Assembly: GCF_017744695.1 (NCBI RefSeq) | Contig: NZ_JAGIAS010000005.1 | Span: forward strand, 465,601 to 529,600 | Reading direction: 5' to 3' | DNA from: Dyadobacter sp. | GTDB taxonomy: Bacteria; Bacteroidota; Bacteroidia; Cytophagales; Spirosomataceae | Length of the DNA stretch: 64,000 nucleotides | Shown here: positions 31,761-40,060 of the stretch, in pieces | Numbering within the stretch: the first letter of the stretch is position 1 | Layout of the letters: the number at the start of each line of letters is the position of its first letter | Notes under the pieces: model-generated | Databases searched by the model: none | What the model was told of the DNA's origin: nothing | What the model saw: only the letters and a program-made list of their open reading frames with translations | Made by a program: the position numbers and the translations under genes

Positions 31761-32084
31761 ATGAACCTGAGACGAGATGTTTTTCAAGCCATAGCAGACC
31801 CGACCAGAAGGGCGATCCTGCTATTACTGGCATCGCAATCCCTGACGGCGGGGGCGATTGCCTCGAACTTCGACACGGCCAGGCCAACGGTTTCCAAGCA
31901 TTTGCAGATTCTGACCGAATGCGAATTGCTGAATCAGGAGCAGACCGGCCGGGAAATTTACTATCACTTAAATCCCAACAAAATGAAAGAGATCGCCGAC
32001 TTCATCGAGCCTTTCCGGCAAATGTGGGATGACCGGTTCAACAAACTGGAATCCATTATGAAAAACTATCAATCCAAAAAGTAG
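31761..32084 (+). CDS. ArsR-family transcriptional regulator
   Basis: 107 residues of winged helix: RRDVFQAIADPTRRAILLLLASQSLTAGAIASNFDTARPTVSKHLQILTECELLNQEQTGREIYYHLNP, with TRPTVSKHLQIL-type recognition helix. The metal-binding ELCVCDL motif of metal sensors is absent, as in the branch that governs AHSA1/SRPBCC genes. It heads an operon with the AHSA1 gene five bases on, and an apparently autoregulatory operator lies just before it. Confidence 0.92.
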   Translation: MNLRRDVFQAIADPTRRAILLLLASQSLTAGAIASNFDTARPTVSKHLQILTECELLNQEQTGREIYYHLNPNKMKEIADFIEPFRQMWDDRFNKLESIMKNYQSKK

Positions 32085-32089
32085 CGCAG

Positions 32090-32557
32090 ATGGAAATGAA
32101 AACGAAAATCAACGCCGAAGACGGGAGGCAGGACCTGGTGATCACCCGGGAGTTTGACCTGCCGCTGGACCTGCTCTTCAGGGCGTACGTGGAGCCGGAG
32201 ATCGTGGAGCAGTGGATGAGCACCAAGGTGGTGAAACTCGAAAGCAGGCCCCACGGTAGCTGGCAGTACGAAACGTCGGACCAGCAGGGTAATGTGGTAT
32301 TGAGGACGAACGGCGTCATCCATGAGTTTGTGCCGGAGCAAAAGATCACGCGGACGTTCCAGATGGAAAATACGCCTTTCCCCGTACAGCTCGAATTTCT
32401 CGTGTTCGAAAAGCTCACCGAGGGCACCAGCAAGCTCACCATGCAGATTGTATATAAATCTCCCGCCGACCGCGAGGCCATGCTGAAACTACCTTTTGCG
32501 AAGGGTATCAATATGGCACACAACCGGTTGGAACAAGTTGTCAAACAATTAATATAA
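32090..32557 (+). CDS. SRPBCC/AHSA1-family protein
   Basis: 155 residues of the START-like helix-grip fold: DLVITREFDLPLDLLFRAYVEPEIVEQWMS, SRPHGSWQYETSDQQGNVVLRTNGVIHEFVPEQKITRTFQMENTPFPVQ, then LTEGTSKLTMQIVYKSPADREAMLKL and a final GINMAHNRLEQVVKQL helix. These proteins bind hydrophobic ligands in a cavity; the ligand here is unknown. ArsR-AHSA1-DoxX neighbours are common in Bacteroidota. Confidence 0.92.
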   Translation: MEMKTKINAEDGRQDLVITREFDLPLDLLFRAYVEPEIVEQWMSTKVVKLESRPHGSWQYETSDQQGNVVLRTNGVIHEFVPEQKITRTFQMENTPFPVQLEFLVFEKLTEGTSKLTMQIVYKSPADREAMLKLPFAKGINMAHNRLEQVVKQLI

Positions 32558-32563
32558 ATGGTT

Positions 32564-32947
32564 ATGGAAAAGAGAAACAGAATTATTTACTGGATTTTTA
32601 CTGCCTGGCTCGCCCTGGGCATGATGTCGACCGGCATTGTGCAGCTGATGAAAATGAAGGAGGAGGTGACTATGTTTGCGCACCTGGGCTATCCCGAATA
32701 CCTGCTGACCATCATCGGCGTTTGGAAAATTTTGGGTGTAGTGGCAGTACTTATTCCTAAATTCCCGCTTCTGAAAGAATGGACATACGCAGGGTTCTTC
32801 TTTTGCATGTCGGGGGCGATCGTCTCGCACATGGCGCTCGGCGATCCGATCGGTGAAGTGGCGCCGCCGCTTTTGCTGCTCGTGCTGACGGTGATATCAT
32901 GGTATTTCCGGCCCGCAAGCAGAAGGTTGGTCCCTGTTCAAATTTAA
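32564..32947 (+). CDS. DoxX-like membrane protein
   Basis: 127 residues (the ATG two codons earlier is equally close to the previous stop). Four membrane helices: IIYWIFTAWLALGMMSTGIVQL, ILGVVAVLIP, WTYAGFFFCMSGAIVSHMAL and PPLLLLVLTVISWYF, with the small loop around GYPEYLLTIIGVWK that characterises DoxX/SURF4-like proteins. It lies directly after the AHSA1 gene and probably belongs to its unit. Confidence 0.88.
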   Translation: MEKRNRIIYWIFTAWLALGMMSTGIVQLMKMKEEVTMFAHLGYPEYLLTIIGVWKILGVVAVLIPKFPLLKEWTYAGFFFCMSGAIVSHMALGDPIGEVAPPLLLLVLTVISWYFRPASRRLVPVQI

Positions 32948-32959
32948 AAGCACTTTATC

Positions 32960-33532
32960 ATGAATACCAAAGTCGATGCATACGTAGTCCAGGCCGCGCA
33001 ATGGCGGGAAGTGATTGAAGAATTGCGAACCATTTTGCTGGATTGCGGACTGACGGAGGAGTTTAAATGGGGCAAGCCCTGCTATTCGTTCGAAGGCACC
33101 AATATCGCGGTCATTCAGGGCTTCAAGGCTTATTGCGCGTTGCTATTCATGAAAGGTTACTTGCTGAGCGATCCCGAAAACGTACTGATCAAAACGGGTG
33201 AAAATACGAAGGTAGGACGGCAGATACGCTTTGCCACAGCGGAGGACGTCTTGGTTTTGGAGCCGGTCCTCAAAGCCTATATCCGGGAAGCCGTGCAGGC
33301 GGAGCAGTCGGGTATGAAGGTAACGATCGACAAATCATTGCCGGCGCCACCCGAATTGCAGGACACTTTCGACGAAATACCCGCATTGAAGAAAGCTTTC
33401 GATGCATTGACGCCCGGGCGGCAGCGGGCATACAATATCTATTTTTCTGCTCCCAAACAATCCCAGACCCGCCAGCTCCGCATCGAGAAAAATATCGAGC
33501 GCATCCTGAATGGCAAAGGTTTGAACGACTAG
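32960..33532 (+). CDS. DUF1801/YdeI-like protein
   Basis: 190 residues. The first domain (about 10-120) has the DUF1801 pattern WREVIEELRTILLDCGLTEEFKWGKPCYSFEGTNIAVIQGFKAYCALLFMKGYLL. The second (about 140-190) ends EIPALKKAFDALTPGRQRAYNIYFSAPKQSQTRQLRIEKNIERILNGKG, the YdeI/OmpD-associated C-terminus with its R-x-x-R-I-E...I tail. YdeI-type proteins have been linked to bacteriocin resistance in other bacteria. Twelve bases after the DoxX gene. Confidence 0.85.
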   Translation: MNTKVDAYVVQAAQWREVIEELRTILLDCGLTEEFKWGKPCYSFEGTNIAVIQGFKAYCALLFMKGYLLSDPENVLIKTGENTKVGRQIRFATAEDVLVLEPVLKAYIREAVQAEQSGMKVTIDKSLPAPPELQDTFDEIPALKKAFDALTPGRQRAYNIYFSAPKQSQTRQLRIEKNIERILNGKGLND

Positions 33533-33568
33533 CGTTTTTTAGTGAGTTAAATTAAAAGAAGAAGTATT

Positions 33569-34135
33569 ATGGCCATTGATAAAAAAGAACTGTCAGCAGA
33601 AGGTCGCGACGAACTGATTAAGACTTTAAAAGCACGTTTTGAAAAACATAAAAATCGCCACGAAGGCATTCAGTGGGCGGATGTGGAGGCGAGGCTGAAT
33701 GCCCAAAGCGAAAAGCTGTGGTCGCTCGACCAGATGGAGCTTACCGGCGGCGAACCGGACGTGATCGGTTTCGACAAAAAGACCGGCGAATATATTTTCT
33801 ACGATTGTGTGGCGGAAAGTCCCAAAGGCCGCCGGAGCCTCTGTTACGATCGCGACGCGTGGAATTTCAGAAAAGAGCACAAGCCGGAAAACACGGCATT
33901 GGATATTGCGGCCGAAATCGGGATCGAAATTTTGGACGAGGCAGAATACCGTCATTTGCAGACACTCGGAAAGTTCGACCTTAAAACATCCAGCTGGGTC
34001 AAAACGCCGGCCGATATCCGCAAGCTCGGTGGCGGGGTATTCTGCGATCGCCGTTACGACACGGTTTTCTACTACCATAACGGGGCCGAATCGTATTATG
34101 CGGCAAGAGGCTTCCGCGGCAAGCTGCGTGTGTGA
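33569..34135 (+). CDS. DUF4256 protein
   Basis: 188 residues of the DUF4256 family: KTLKARFEKHKNRHEGIQWADVEARLNAQSEKLWSLDQMELTGGEPDVIGFDKKTGEYIFYDCVAESPKGRRSLCYDRDAW, with a closing FCDRRYDTVFYYHNGAESYYAARGFRGKLRV. No signal peptide, no membrane segment, no known activity. It follows the YdeI-like gene by 36 bases and is probably the last gene of the ArsR operon. A strong hairpin follows. Confidence 0.85.
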   Translation: MAIDKKELSAEGRDELIKTLKARFEKHKNRHEGIQWADVEARLNAQSEKLWSLDQMELTGGEPDVIGFDKKTGEYIFYDCVAESPKGRRSLCYDRDAWNFRKEHKPENTALDIAAEIGIEILDEAEYRHLQTLGKFDLKTSSWVKTPADIRKLGGGVFCDRRYDTVFYYHNGAESYYAARGFRGKLRV

Positions 34136-34144
34136 ATGGGTTAA

Positions 34145-34185
34145 GCTATAAGCTATAAGCGTGCGTACAGCTTACAGCTTATAGC
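34145..34185. terminator. Long hairpin between convergent genes
   Basis: GCTATAAGCTATAAGC (34145-34160) pairs with 34170-34185 with one mismatch over 16 bases, loop of nine. No T-run follows. It lies between the DUF4256 and aldo/keto reductase stops and could end both transcripts or be a small palindromic repeat element; the GCTTAYAGC words recur just after it. Confidence 0.5.
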
Positions 34186-34192
34186 CTACGGC

Positions 34193-35182
34193 TTACAGCC
34201 CAAAATCGCCCAAATGCCCGTCAATAGCCCGCAGTTCGTCTGCTGAAAGCACGACACTCATTGCCTGGGCATTGGAAATGGCCTGACTTGCATTGCGTGC
34301 ACCCGCCAGCACGACGGTAATGCCCTTTTGGAGTGTGGTCCACCGCAACACAAGCTGGGCGAGCGTCGCTTTCTTTTCCTCGGCAATCGGCGAAAGCTTT
34401 TCCAGCAGCGCCTTCACTTTGTCCAGGTCGAATTGGCCGAAGTAACCGTTCCGATGATCGTCGCTCTTCAGGGTTTCATCCCGGAAATACTTGCCGGATA
34501 GCAGCCCTCTTTCCATGGGACTGTAAGCGATGATGCCGATGTTGTTTTCAACCGTGTAGGGCACCAGCTCCGCCTCGATAGCGCGGTTCAGCATGCTGTA
34601 AGCTACCTGGTTGGATGCCGGGACGAATGTTTTGGACGCCTCTTTCAGTAATGGCAAGCCGTGGTTGGAAACACCTGCCGCACGGATTTTTCCTTGCTGA
34701 ATGAGTGTTTCCATCGCTTCCATCGTCTCATCGATGGGCGTCGTAATATCCGGCCAGTGCTGTTGTAACAGGTCGATGTAATCGGTGTTCAGCCTTTTGA
34801 GGCTCTCCTCCACTTCCTTGATGATATTCGCTTTCGAGGAGTATTTGTAAACGGCAAGGTTTTGACCATTGTCCTCCATATCAAAAAAATGCATTCCTTT
34901 TCCGTGGTTGCTGCCATCCCAAACGAGCCCGAACTTGGTGAGGATCTGCACTTTGGTCCGGTCTTTGCCTTTGAGCGCTTCGGCAATCAGTTCTTCACTC
35001 AGCCCGAAGCCGTAGAACGGAGCGGTGTCCAGCGAAGTAACCCCATGATCGATAGAAGCATGAATCGCTTCGATTGAATCTTTTTTCTCGTTCCCACCCC
35101 ACATCGTACCGCCGATCGCAAATGCGCCATACGTGATGGCTGATAGTTCGAGGCCGGTATTTCCTAATGTTCTGTATCCCAT
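34193..35182 (-). CDS. Aldo/keto reductase
   Basis: 329 residues from the ATG of GYRTLGNTGLELSAITYGAF (an ATG four codons upstream is also possible). The TIM-barrel family marks are GVTSLDTAPFYGFGLSEELIAEALKG (catalytic Asp and Tyr), LTKFGLVW (Lys), DYIDLLQQHWPD (His) and GIIAYSPMERGLLSGKY, with the NADPH-binding VLAGARNASQAISNAQA near the end. It reduces aldehydes or ketones with NADPH; the substrate cannot be read. Its stop lies eight bases from the hairpin. Confidence 0.92.
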   Translation of the reverse strand: MGYRTLGNTGLELSAITYGAFAIGGTMWGGNEKKDSIEAIHASIDHGVTSLDTAPFYGFGLSEELIAEALKGKDRTKVQILTKFGLVWDGSNHGKGMHFFDMEDNGQNLAVYKYSSKANIIKEVEESLKRLNTDYIDLLQQHWPDITTPIDETMEAMETLIQQGKIRAAGVSNHGLPLLKEASKTFVPASNQVAYSMLNRAIEAELVPYTVENNIGIIAYSPMERGLLSGKYFRDETLKSDDHRNGYFGQFDLDKVKALLEKLSPIAEEKKATLAQLVLRWTTLQKGITVVLAGARNASQAISNAQAMSVVLSADELRAIDGHLGDFGL

Positions 35183-35299
35183 TTTGATAAACATGATATT
35201 TCCGGCCACAAAATTCATTCGCCTTCATGTATTCTCAAAATAACATAGATCATAGGTTTCTATAATTTATGTAATAGAAATAACCTCAGGGTTTCCTCG

Positions 35300-36949
35300 C
35301 TATAAAGTGTTTGATTTAACCCTTTCGAATCGCAGGCCCAGCGTTCGCGGCGTGGTGAGGTCGATAGCGATTATTTCATTTTTTTTGTTCCTTTTGATGA
35401 GAAGATCGGTTTTCAAATCGGGTACCAGGTACCGGTCGCGGGAACAAGGTATCAGCGCGTAGCGCACCCCACTTACAAGTTGCAGTGCTGGTCCCGTCGT
35501 TGATTTTACGATCTCGATCGTGGTTTCGGCCTCGCTTGACAAATACTTGCCGATGTGATCTTGCAACGGTGTTTTGATCGCTATGCTGTCAATGAGATAA
35601 TAGGCCATCGGCTCGGAAGAAGGCGGGGTTACCGTGAGTCCGCCTGCATTGTTGAACCTGAGGTGAATATTGAAAAAGTAGAACTGATGATCGTCAATGG
35701 GTTCTAACAGTATGTCCGACAATTGCAGCCCATCCTTGCCCAATGTAATCCCGACGTCCCGCATGGATTGGGCGCTTTTGTAAAAGCCGGTAAACCGTTG
35801 CAGTCGTTTTAGATCTATGGGTAAACCCTCTGACTTTTTCCGCGGCAAAGCGGCTATATCCTCCGGCTTTGCGAGGATTTCCAGGACTGCCGTCGCGGGA
35901 TTAAAACCGACGGTATCCAGCATGGAAGTGTTGCTGAGCCATGCAACAGACAGGCCGAGTGCGGGTGAGCAAATGAGTCTGGCACGGTAAGCGGCGGTTG
36001 CGCCGCCGTGATGAAACATCGGTTTGACCATGTTGTGTTCTATAAAAAGCCCGGCGGCATAGTTGTTAATCGTGCCGTCGTTGAGGGTGTCCAAAGCGGT
36101 TTGCTTATTCAATAGTGCGTGACCTCCTAATTTCCCGGATGAATAAAATGCCGTCCATTTCAGTAAATCCTCAGCGGTTGTCAATAAGCTGCCAGGACCA
36201 TGTATTTCGTCGTCCGGCATGAGCGTCCGGAACGTTCCTTTGACGATCTCATAAGCCTGGCTGCGCCCCGGAATCACTTTGCCGAAATCACTTCGCCATT
36301 GGGTGTGCGTCATGCCGGCTGGTCCGAAAATGTGTTGCTGCGTAAAATCAGCGAATGACGTCCCGGAAGCTTTTTCGACGATCAGTGCCAGCAGAATGTA
36401 ATTGGAATTGCTGTACCGGAATGCTTCCCCTGGCTGGTTATTAATGCTTTTCTGGCGGGAAATGATGCGTAGCGCTGCAAGGTTGTCCATCACGCGTAAC
36501 ACGCGCGGAGAGCCCGCCAACTCGGCGATGTCGCTCCATTCGCGAAGCCCGCTTGTGTGATGAATGAGGTGTCGGATGAGGATCGGCTTGCCGTAGGAGG
36601 GGAGGCCGGAAATATATTGGCTTACCGGGTCGTCGAGTTTCAATTTCCCCTGTTTTTCCAGTAGTAAAATGGCCGCCGCCGTGAATTGCTTGGACACTGA
36701 ACCCGCTTCGATGAGGGATTCGGTGGTGAGCGCGGTGCCGGTTTCCAGATTAGCCAATCCCCAGGCTTTGGAATACACCACTTGCCCATTCAGGCTCACG
36801 GCCAGTTGGCCGCCTGGTTTATCTTGCGAATAGCACTGGAAGAGGCTGTCGATTTTGCGTTCGGCGCTATTCAGGTCACCCTGGGCGATCGAATTTGAAC
36901 AGGTCAATGACAACAATACCAGTATGGATGGGAGGTTAAATGTTTGCAT
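35300..36949 (-). CDS. Serine hydrolase, beta-lactamase/PBP4* type
   Basis: 549 residues from the ATG of QTFNLPSILVLLSLTCSNSIAQ, a signal peptide with a Cys near its end (possible lipoprotein). The class C-type fold shows S-V-S-K (Ser84, Lys87) in EAGSVSKQFTAAAILLLEKQGKL, the second motif Y-S-N in GEAFRYSNSNYILLALIVEKASG, and HHGGATAAYRARL for the third. From about residue 380 on there is an added beta-rich part seen in Bacteroidota members. It likely cleaves or transfers a peptide or ester in the periplasm; peptidoglycan-related or D-amino-acid peptides are possible. Confidence 0.88.
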   Translation of the reverse strand: MQTFNLPSILVLLSLTCSNSIAQGDLNSAERKIDSLFQCYSQDKPGGQLAVSLNGQVVYSKAWGLANLETGTALTTESLIEAGSVSKQFTAAAILLLEKQGKLKLDDPVSQYISGLPSYGKPILIRHLIHHTSGLREWSDIAELAGSPRVLRVMDNLAALRIISRQKSINNQPGEAFRYSNSNYILLALIVEKASGTSFADFTQQHIFGPAGMTHTQWRSDFGKVIPGRSQAYEIVKGTFRTLMPDDEIHGPGSLLTTAEDLLKWTAFYSSGKLGGHALLNKQTALDTLNDGTINNYAAGLFIEHNMVKPMFHHGGATAAYRARLICSPALGLSVAWLSNTSMLDTVGFNPATAVLEILAKPEDIAALPRKKSEGLPIDLKRLQRFTGFYKSAQSMRDVGITLGKDGLQLSDILLEPIDDHQFYFFNIHLRFNNAGGLTVTPPSSEPMAYYLIDSIAIKTPLQDHIGKYLSSEAETTIEIVKSTTGPALQLVSGVRYALIPCSRDRYLVPDLKTDLLIKRNKKNEIIAIDLTTPRTLGLRFERVKSNTL

Positions 36950-37252
36950 GTCAAGTGGTTTACGAGATGTTGGTAATGCCGTTCCCATAACCGATCCGTG
37001 TAGGGCATGTGTAGGGTATTTGGGTTTATTAATGTATAAATAAATTTAATATACTCCGCTTTCGTGCTGCTAACCATGTAACCTTTTGTTTCTTTTTTTT
37101 TCAGTACTGCGCAATTTTTTGCAGCCATTTCCGCGTTTGGGTTTATATTTGTGAAATTTATTTAAACTAATTATAAATAATTTACTCTCAACTTCTCATA
37201 GCCAATAGCCTAAGCCGCATTTCTTCGCGGGTGCGTCTTTTGAACCAGTCTT
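36950..37252. promoter_or_regulatory. Intergenic region with a promoter for the PepSY operon
   Basis: About 300 bases between divergent genes. On the plus strand TTG at 37119-37121, 22 bases, then TATATTTG at 37144-37151 fits a Bacteroidota promoter and would begin transcription near 37158, about 95 bases before the first gene of the operon. AT-rich with no gene in it. Confidence 0.5.
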
Positions 37253-37585
37253 ATGTTCAGTACCATTTGTCTACTATTCTTTCTGGGGTTCCTTTTCTGG
37301 ATGAACACCTCCACACGAATCTCCTGGCCCGATAAAAACGCGGTGATGGCCTCTTTGGCCGCCAAACCGTTGTACAGCCGTCTTGCGGCAGGCGCGTTGT
37401 TTTTGATCGCGACCGTGCTATGCGTCAGTTTGCTGGGAACAGGAAGCGGCCTGTTTGCGGCGGTAGTGATCCTGATGATGGCGGGATCGGTATCCGTGCT
37501 CTTTTTTCCATTCCGCTACTTCGGCCCGGCGGGAGTTGCGATACTTTACCTGTGTGGGGTCACACTCGAACTTGTTATCAACTGA
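37253..37585 (+). CDS. Small membrane protein, DUF3325-like
   Basis: 110 residues with three to four membrane helices (STICLLFFLGFLFWM, RLAAGALFLIATVLCVSLLG, GLFAAVVILMMAGSVSVLFF, GVAILYLCGVTLELVI). In pattern and company it resembles the DUF3325 partners of PepSY-associated membrane reductases (PiuB/FoxB-like). First gene of a three-gene unit with stop-to-start gaps of four bases and then an 11-base overlap. Family call is an inference from context plus helix pattern. Confidence 0.65.
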   Translation: MFSTICLLFFLGFLFWMNTSTRISWPDKNAVMASLAAKPLYSRLAAGALFLIATVLCVSLLGTGSGLFAAVVILMMAGSVSVLFFPFRYFGPAGVAILYLCGVTLELVIN

Positions 37586-37589
37586 TTTT

Positions 37590-37889
37590 ATGCCTGCCAA
37601 TAAGAAATACCTGACCCGATCGCCCTGGTTGCGCCTGAGCAAAATCCTCGCCGGAAGTGTTGGCGGATATGTCGTTATGATGAGCCTGCATTTGTTTTTC
37701 ACGGCTTTCCTGCCCAAAGAATATGTGATCATCACTGCCTGTTTTACGGGCTACCTGCTTTGGGCTTTCCTGCTGCTTTATGCGTTCATCGCCACGAATG
37801 TCTGGCGCGTGTGGGGGCTCTACATCCTGCTGACAATCGTGTTTGCATTGCCTTATCTACTGAAATTCAATCTTAACCATGGATCATAG
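37590..37889 (+). CDS. Small membrane protein, DUF3649-like
   Basis: 99 residues from the ATG four bases after the previous stop. LSKILAGSVGGYVVMMSLHLFFTAFLPKEYVIITACFTGYLLWAFLLLYAFIATNVWRVWGLYILLTIVF matches the DUF3649 pattern (KxLAxxxGGYxxx ... F.A.....W) of proteins that accompany PepSY-type iron-uptake membrane proteins. Three membrane helices. It overlaps the PepSY gene by 11 bases. Confidence 0.65.
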   Translation: MPANKKYLTRSPWLRLSKILAGSVGGYVVMMSLHLFFTAFLPKEYVIITACFTGYLLWAFLLLYAFIATNVWRVWGLYILLTIVFALPYLLKFNLNHGS

Positions 37890-39561
37890 GAAGTATAATA
37901 TCTATTTTCACACCCATACGATCAGCGGGATCATCATTGCCGCGTTGTTGTATGTCATATTTTTCGCGGGGTCTTTTTCCTTTTTTAAAGACGATATTTC
38001 TGCCTGGCAAAAGGGTAAATCGGAAGTAGGGCACCAGTTTGATCCACCGTACAATCACCTGCTCGATTCGCTTTCGCAGCATTATAACCTCAGGGGCCGC
38101 AACTTCAATTTTTACCTGCTGCGCCAGGGACAGGGAACGTACGTGGACATGACGGCCTCGCAGGATACGACGATCAGCAAGCCTAAGCCGAAATCGGCGA
38201 AGGAGGAAAGAAAAAGGGGAAGAGGGAGGAAGCAGGACGATGATGCGGCTTATTTCCGCTATCACTTTGCGGACAAAAAGGCCGGCGATTATTCCGATAG
38301 CTACGACATGGCCGAGTTCCTGTACCGCCTGCATTTCCTGGCGCAACTGAATCAGGTGGGAATTAATATCGGTACGCCGTTCGGTTACCTGGTCGCGGGT
38401 ATCGTCGCTTTTCTCTTCCTGTTTGCATTGATTACCGGTTTGCTGCTGCATTGGGAAAAGATCAAATCCAATTTCTTCCTGTTCAGGCCCATGAGCAAAT
38501 GGAAGACCGTCTGGACGGATATGCACACGGTCCTGGGCGTGATCGGTTTCCCGTTCCAGCTGGTATTTGCGGTGACGGGCGTCGTGCTGATCGTGAACTT
38601 TGTGTTACTGGCCCCTTTTGCGAATCTGCTGTACAATGGCGATACCGATAAACTATACGAAAGCCTGCAATACAACAAGACCATCGAAGTAGCATATACC
38701 TACAAGCCCATGAACGGTAAGTTCGACATGGATGCATTCGTGGAGAAATGGCAAAATGAATGGAAAGGCAGCAAAATCTCGCGCATTTATATCCGTAACT
38801 ATATGGACGAGAGCATGCAGGTAAGCCTGGAAGCGAAACCAAACGCCGAGACCAACTTCGCCGGATCGGGATTCGCGACAGTGAACATTGCCAACGGAAA
38901 AGTGCTGGAACAAAAATCGCCCAATACCGATGGCAACTATATCGACGGGGTCAAAAGCCTCGTATACCACCTGCATTTCGGGGACTTTGGTGGCAAGCCG
39001 CTTCGGATCGTGTTCTTTCTGCTGGGACTGATGGGTTGCGCAGTGATCATTTCGGGCATTATGATCTGGCTGGTGGCGCGCGACAAGGTCGCTACCGAGC
39101 TCCGCAAACGCCGGTTCAATTTCTGGGCGAGCAATTTTTTCCTGGCTGCTTGCCTGAGCATGTTACCTGTGACGGCATTCACCTTTATCATGGTTAAAAT
39201 GCTCGATCACGTCGATCAGGCGGTGATTTACCGAACCTATTTTTACAGTTGGCTCGTACTCGGCACTTACCTGATGGTCCTGCGCAGCCTTCCGCTAATG
39301 AACCGTCACACCTTGTTATTTTCGGCTGTTCTTTGCACGGGTGTACCCATTGCCAACGGCATTTCTACCGATCTCTGGATCTGGAATACCTGGCAGCAAG
39401 GGGCTTTCGACATCTTTTTCATCGACGCGTTGTTCATCGTCCTTGCGGGCTCGTGCGCGTATGCATTCACCCGCGTGAATGCGGAGGCGAAGACTTTTAA
39501 GGTACTTAGCTTACGCAAAGCGCCGGAAAAGGTGTTAAAGGCAAGCTCCGTTAGGGAATAA
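37879..39561 (+). CDS. PepSY-associated transmembrane protein (PiuB/FoxB-like)
   Basis: 560 residues with about eight membrane helices. The N-terminal YNIYFHTHTISGIIIAALLYVIFFAGSFSFF is typical (H-x-H-x-x-x-G), then a periplasmic loop with a charged K/R/E/D run near 97-115 (KSAKEERKRGRGRKQDDD). VKSLVYHLHFGDFGGKPLRIVFFLLGLMGCAVIISGIMIW carries the conserved His residues of the PepSY_TM fold, plausible haem ligands. In other bacteria such proteins reduce ferric siderophores for iron release. Here no TonB receptor adjoins it, but the two small membrane genes support that role. Confidence 0.85.
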   Translation: MDHRKYNIYFHTHTISGIIIAALLYVIFFAGSFSFFKDDISAWQKGKSEVGHQFDPPYNHLLDSLSQHYNLRGRNFNFYLLRQGQGTYVDMTASQDTTISKPKPKSAKEERKRGRGRKQDDDAAYFRYHFADKKAGDYSDSYDMAEFLYRLHFLAQLNQVGINIGTPFGYLVAGIVAFLFLFALITGLLLHWEKIKSNFFLFRPMSKWKTVWTDMHTVLGVIGFPFQLVFAVTGVVLIVNFVLLAPFANLLYNGDTDKLYESLQYNKTIEVAYTYKPMNGKFDMDAFVEKWQNEWKGSKISRIYIRNYMDESMQVSLEAKPNAETNFAGSGFATVNIANGKVLEQKSPNTDGNYIDGVKSLVYHLHFGDFGGKPLRIVFFLLGLMGCAVIISGIMIWLVARDKVATELRKRRFNFWASNFFLAACLSMLPVTAFTFIMVKMLDHVDQAVIYRTYFYSWLVLGTYLMVLRSLPLMNRHTLLFSAVLCTGVPIANGISTDLWIWNTWQQGAFDIFFIDALFIVLAGSCAYAFTRVNAEAKTFKVLSLRKAPEKVLKASSVRE

Positions 39562-39574
39562 TCGTATCGCCCTG

Positions 39575-39949
39575 TTACAGGGTTCGCCGCTGGTAATTCT
39601 CTCCCCACGCGCAGAGCGAATCCATAATGGGGATCAGGCTTTTGCCGATCTCCGTCAGTTTGTACTCCACCCGTGGCGGCGATTCTGCATAGGCTTCGCG
39701 CAGCAGAATGCCGTCCCGTTCCAATTGTTTCAGCTGCGCCGTAAGCGTCGCCTGCGTAATGTGGGGAAGTTTGCGGCGCAGCACACCGAAACGCATCGGG
39801 CACTCTTCCCGGATCCTGTTCAGGAGCATCAGCTTCCATTTTCCGCCAATGATGTCGAGCGCGATATTCATCGGATTATTTTTTTCTGAAAAAGATTCAG
39901 AACCTTCATTTGTAATTGCCTGATCTACATCAATAGTATCGTTCGCCAT
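39575..39949 (-). CDS. HxlR-family transcriptional regulator
   Basis: 124 residues from the ATG of ANDTIDVDQAITNEG. The HxlR core: NPMNIALDIIGGKWKLMLLNRIREECPMRFGVLRRKLPHITQATLTAQLKQLERDGILLREAYAESPPRVEYKLTEIGKSLIPIMDSLCAWGENY. HxlR proteins often control a neighbouring redox or efflux gene and may sense reactive species by a cysteine; one Cys lies in ECPMRFG. It diverges from the MFS exporter with 111 bases between, so the exporter is the likely target. Confidence 0.92.
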   Translation of the reverse strand: MANDTIDVDQAITNEGSESFSEKNNPMNIALDIIGGKWKLMLLNRIREECPMRFGVLRRKLPHITQATLTAQLKQLERDGILLREAYAESPPRVEYKLTEIGKSLIPIMDSLCAWGENYQRRTL

Positions 39950-40060
39950 ACCTGGTATCGTGTTATAAACTACTTGATTACGAGCGCCGGTAGCCTGACT
40001 TTTGACCGCAATTGAATGCGGACCGGCCATTTCGGGACGCTCTGATCATCCAACAAAGCA

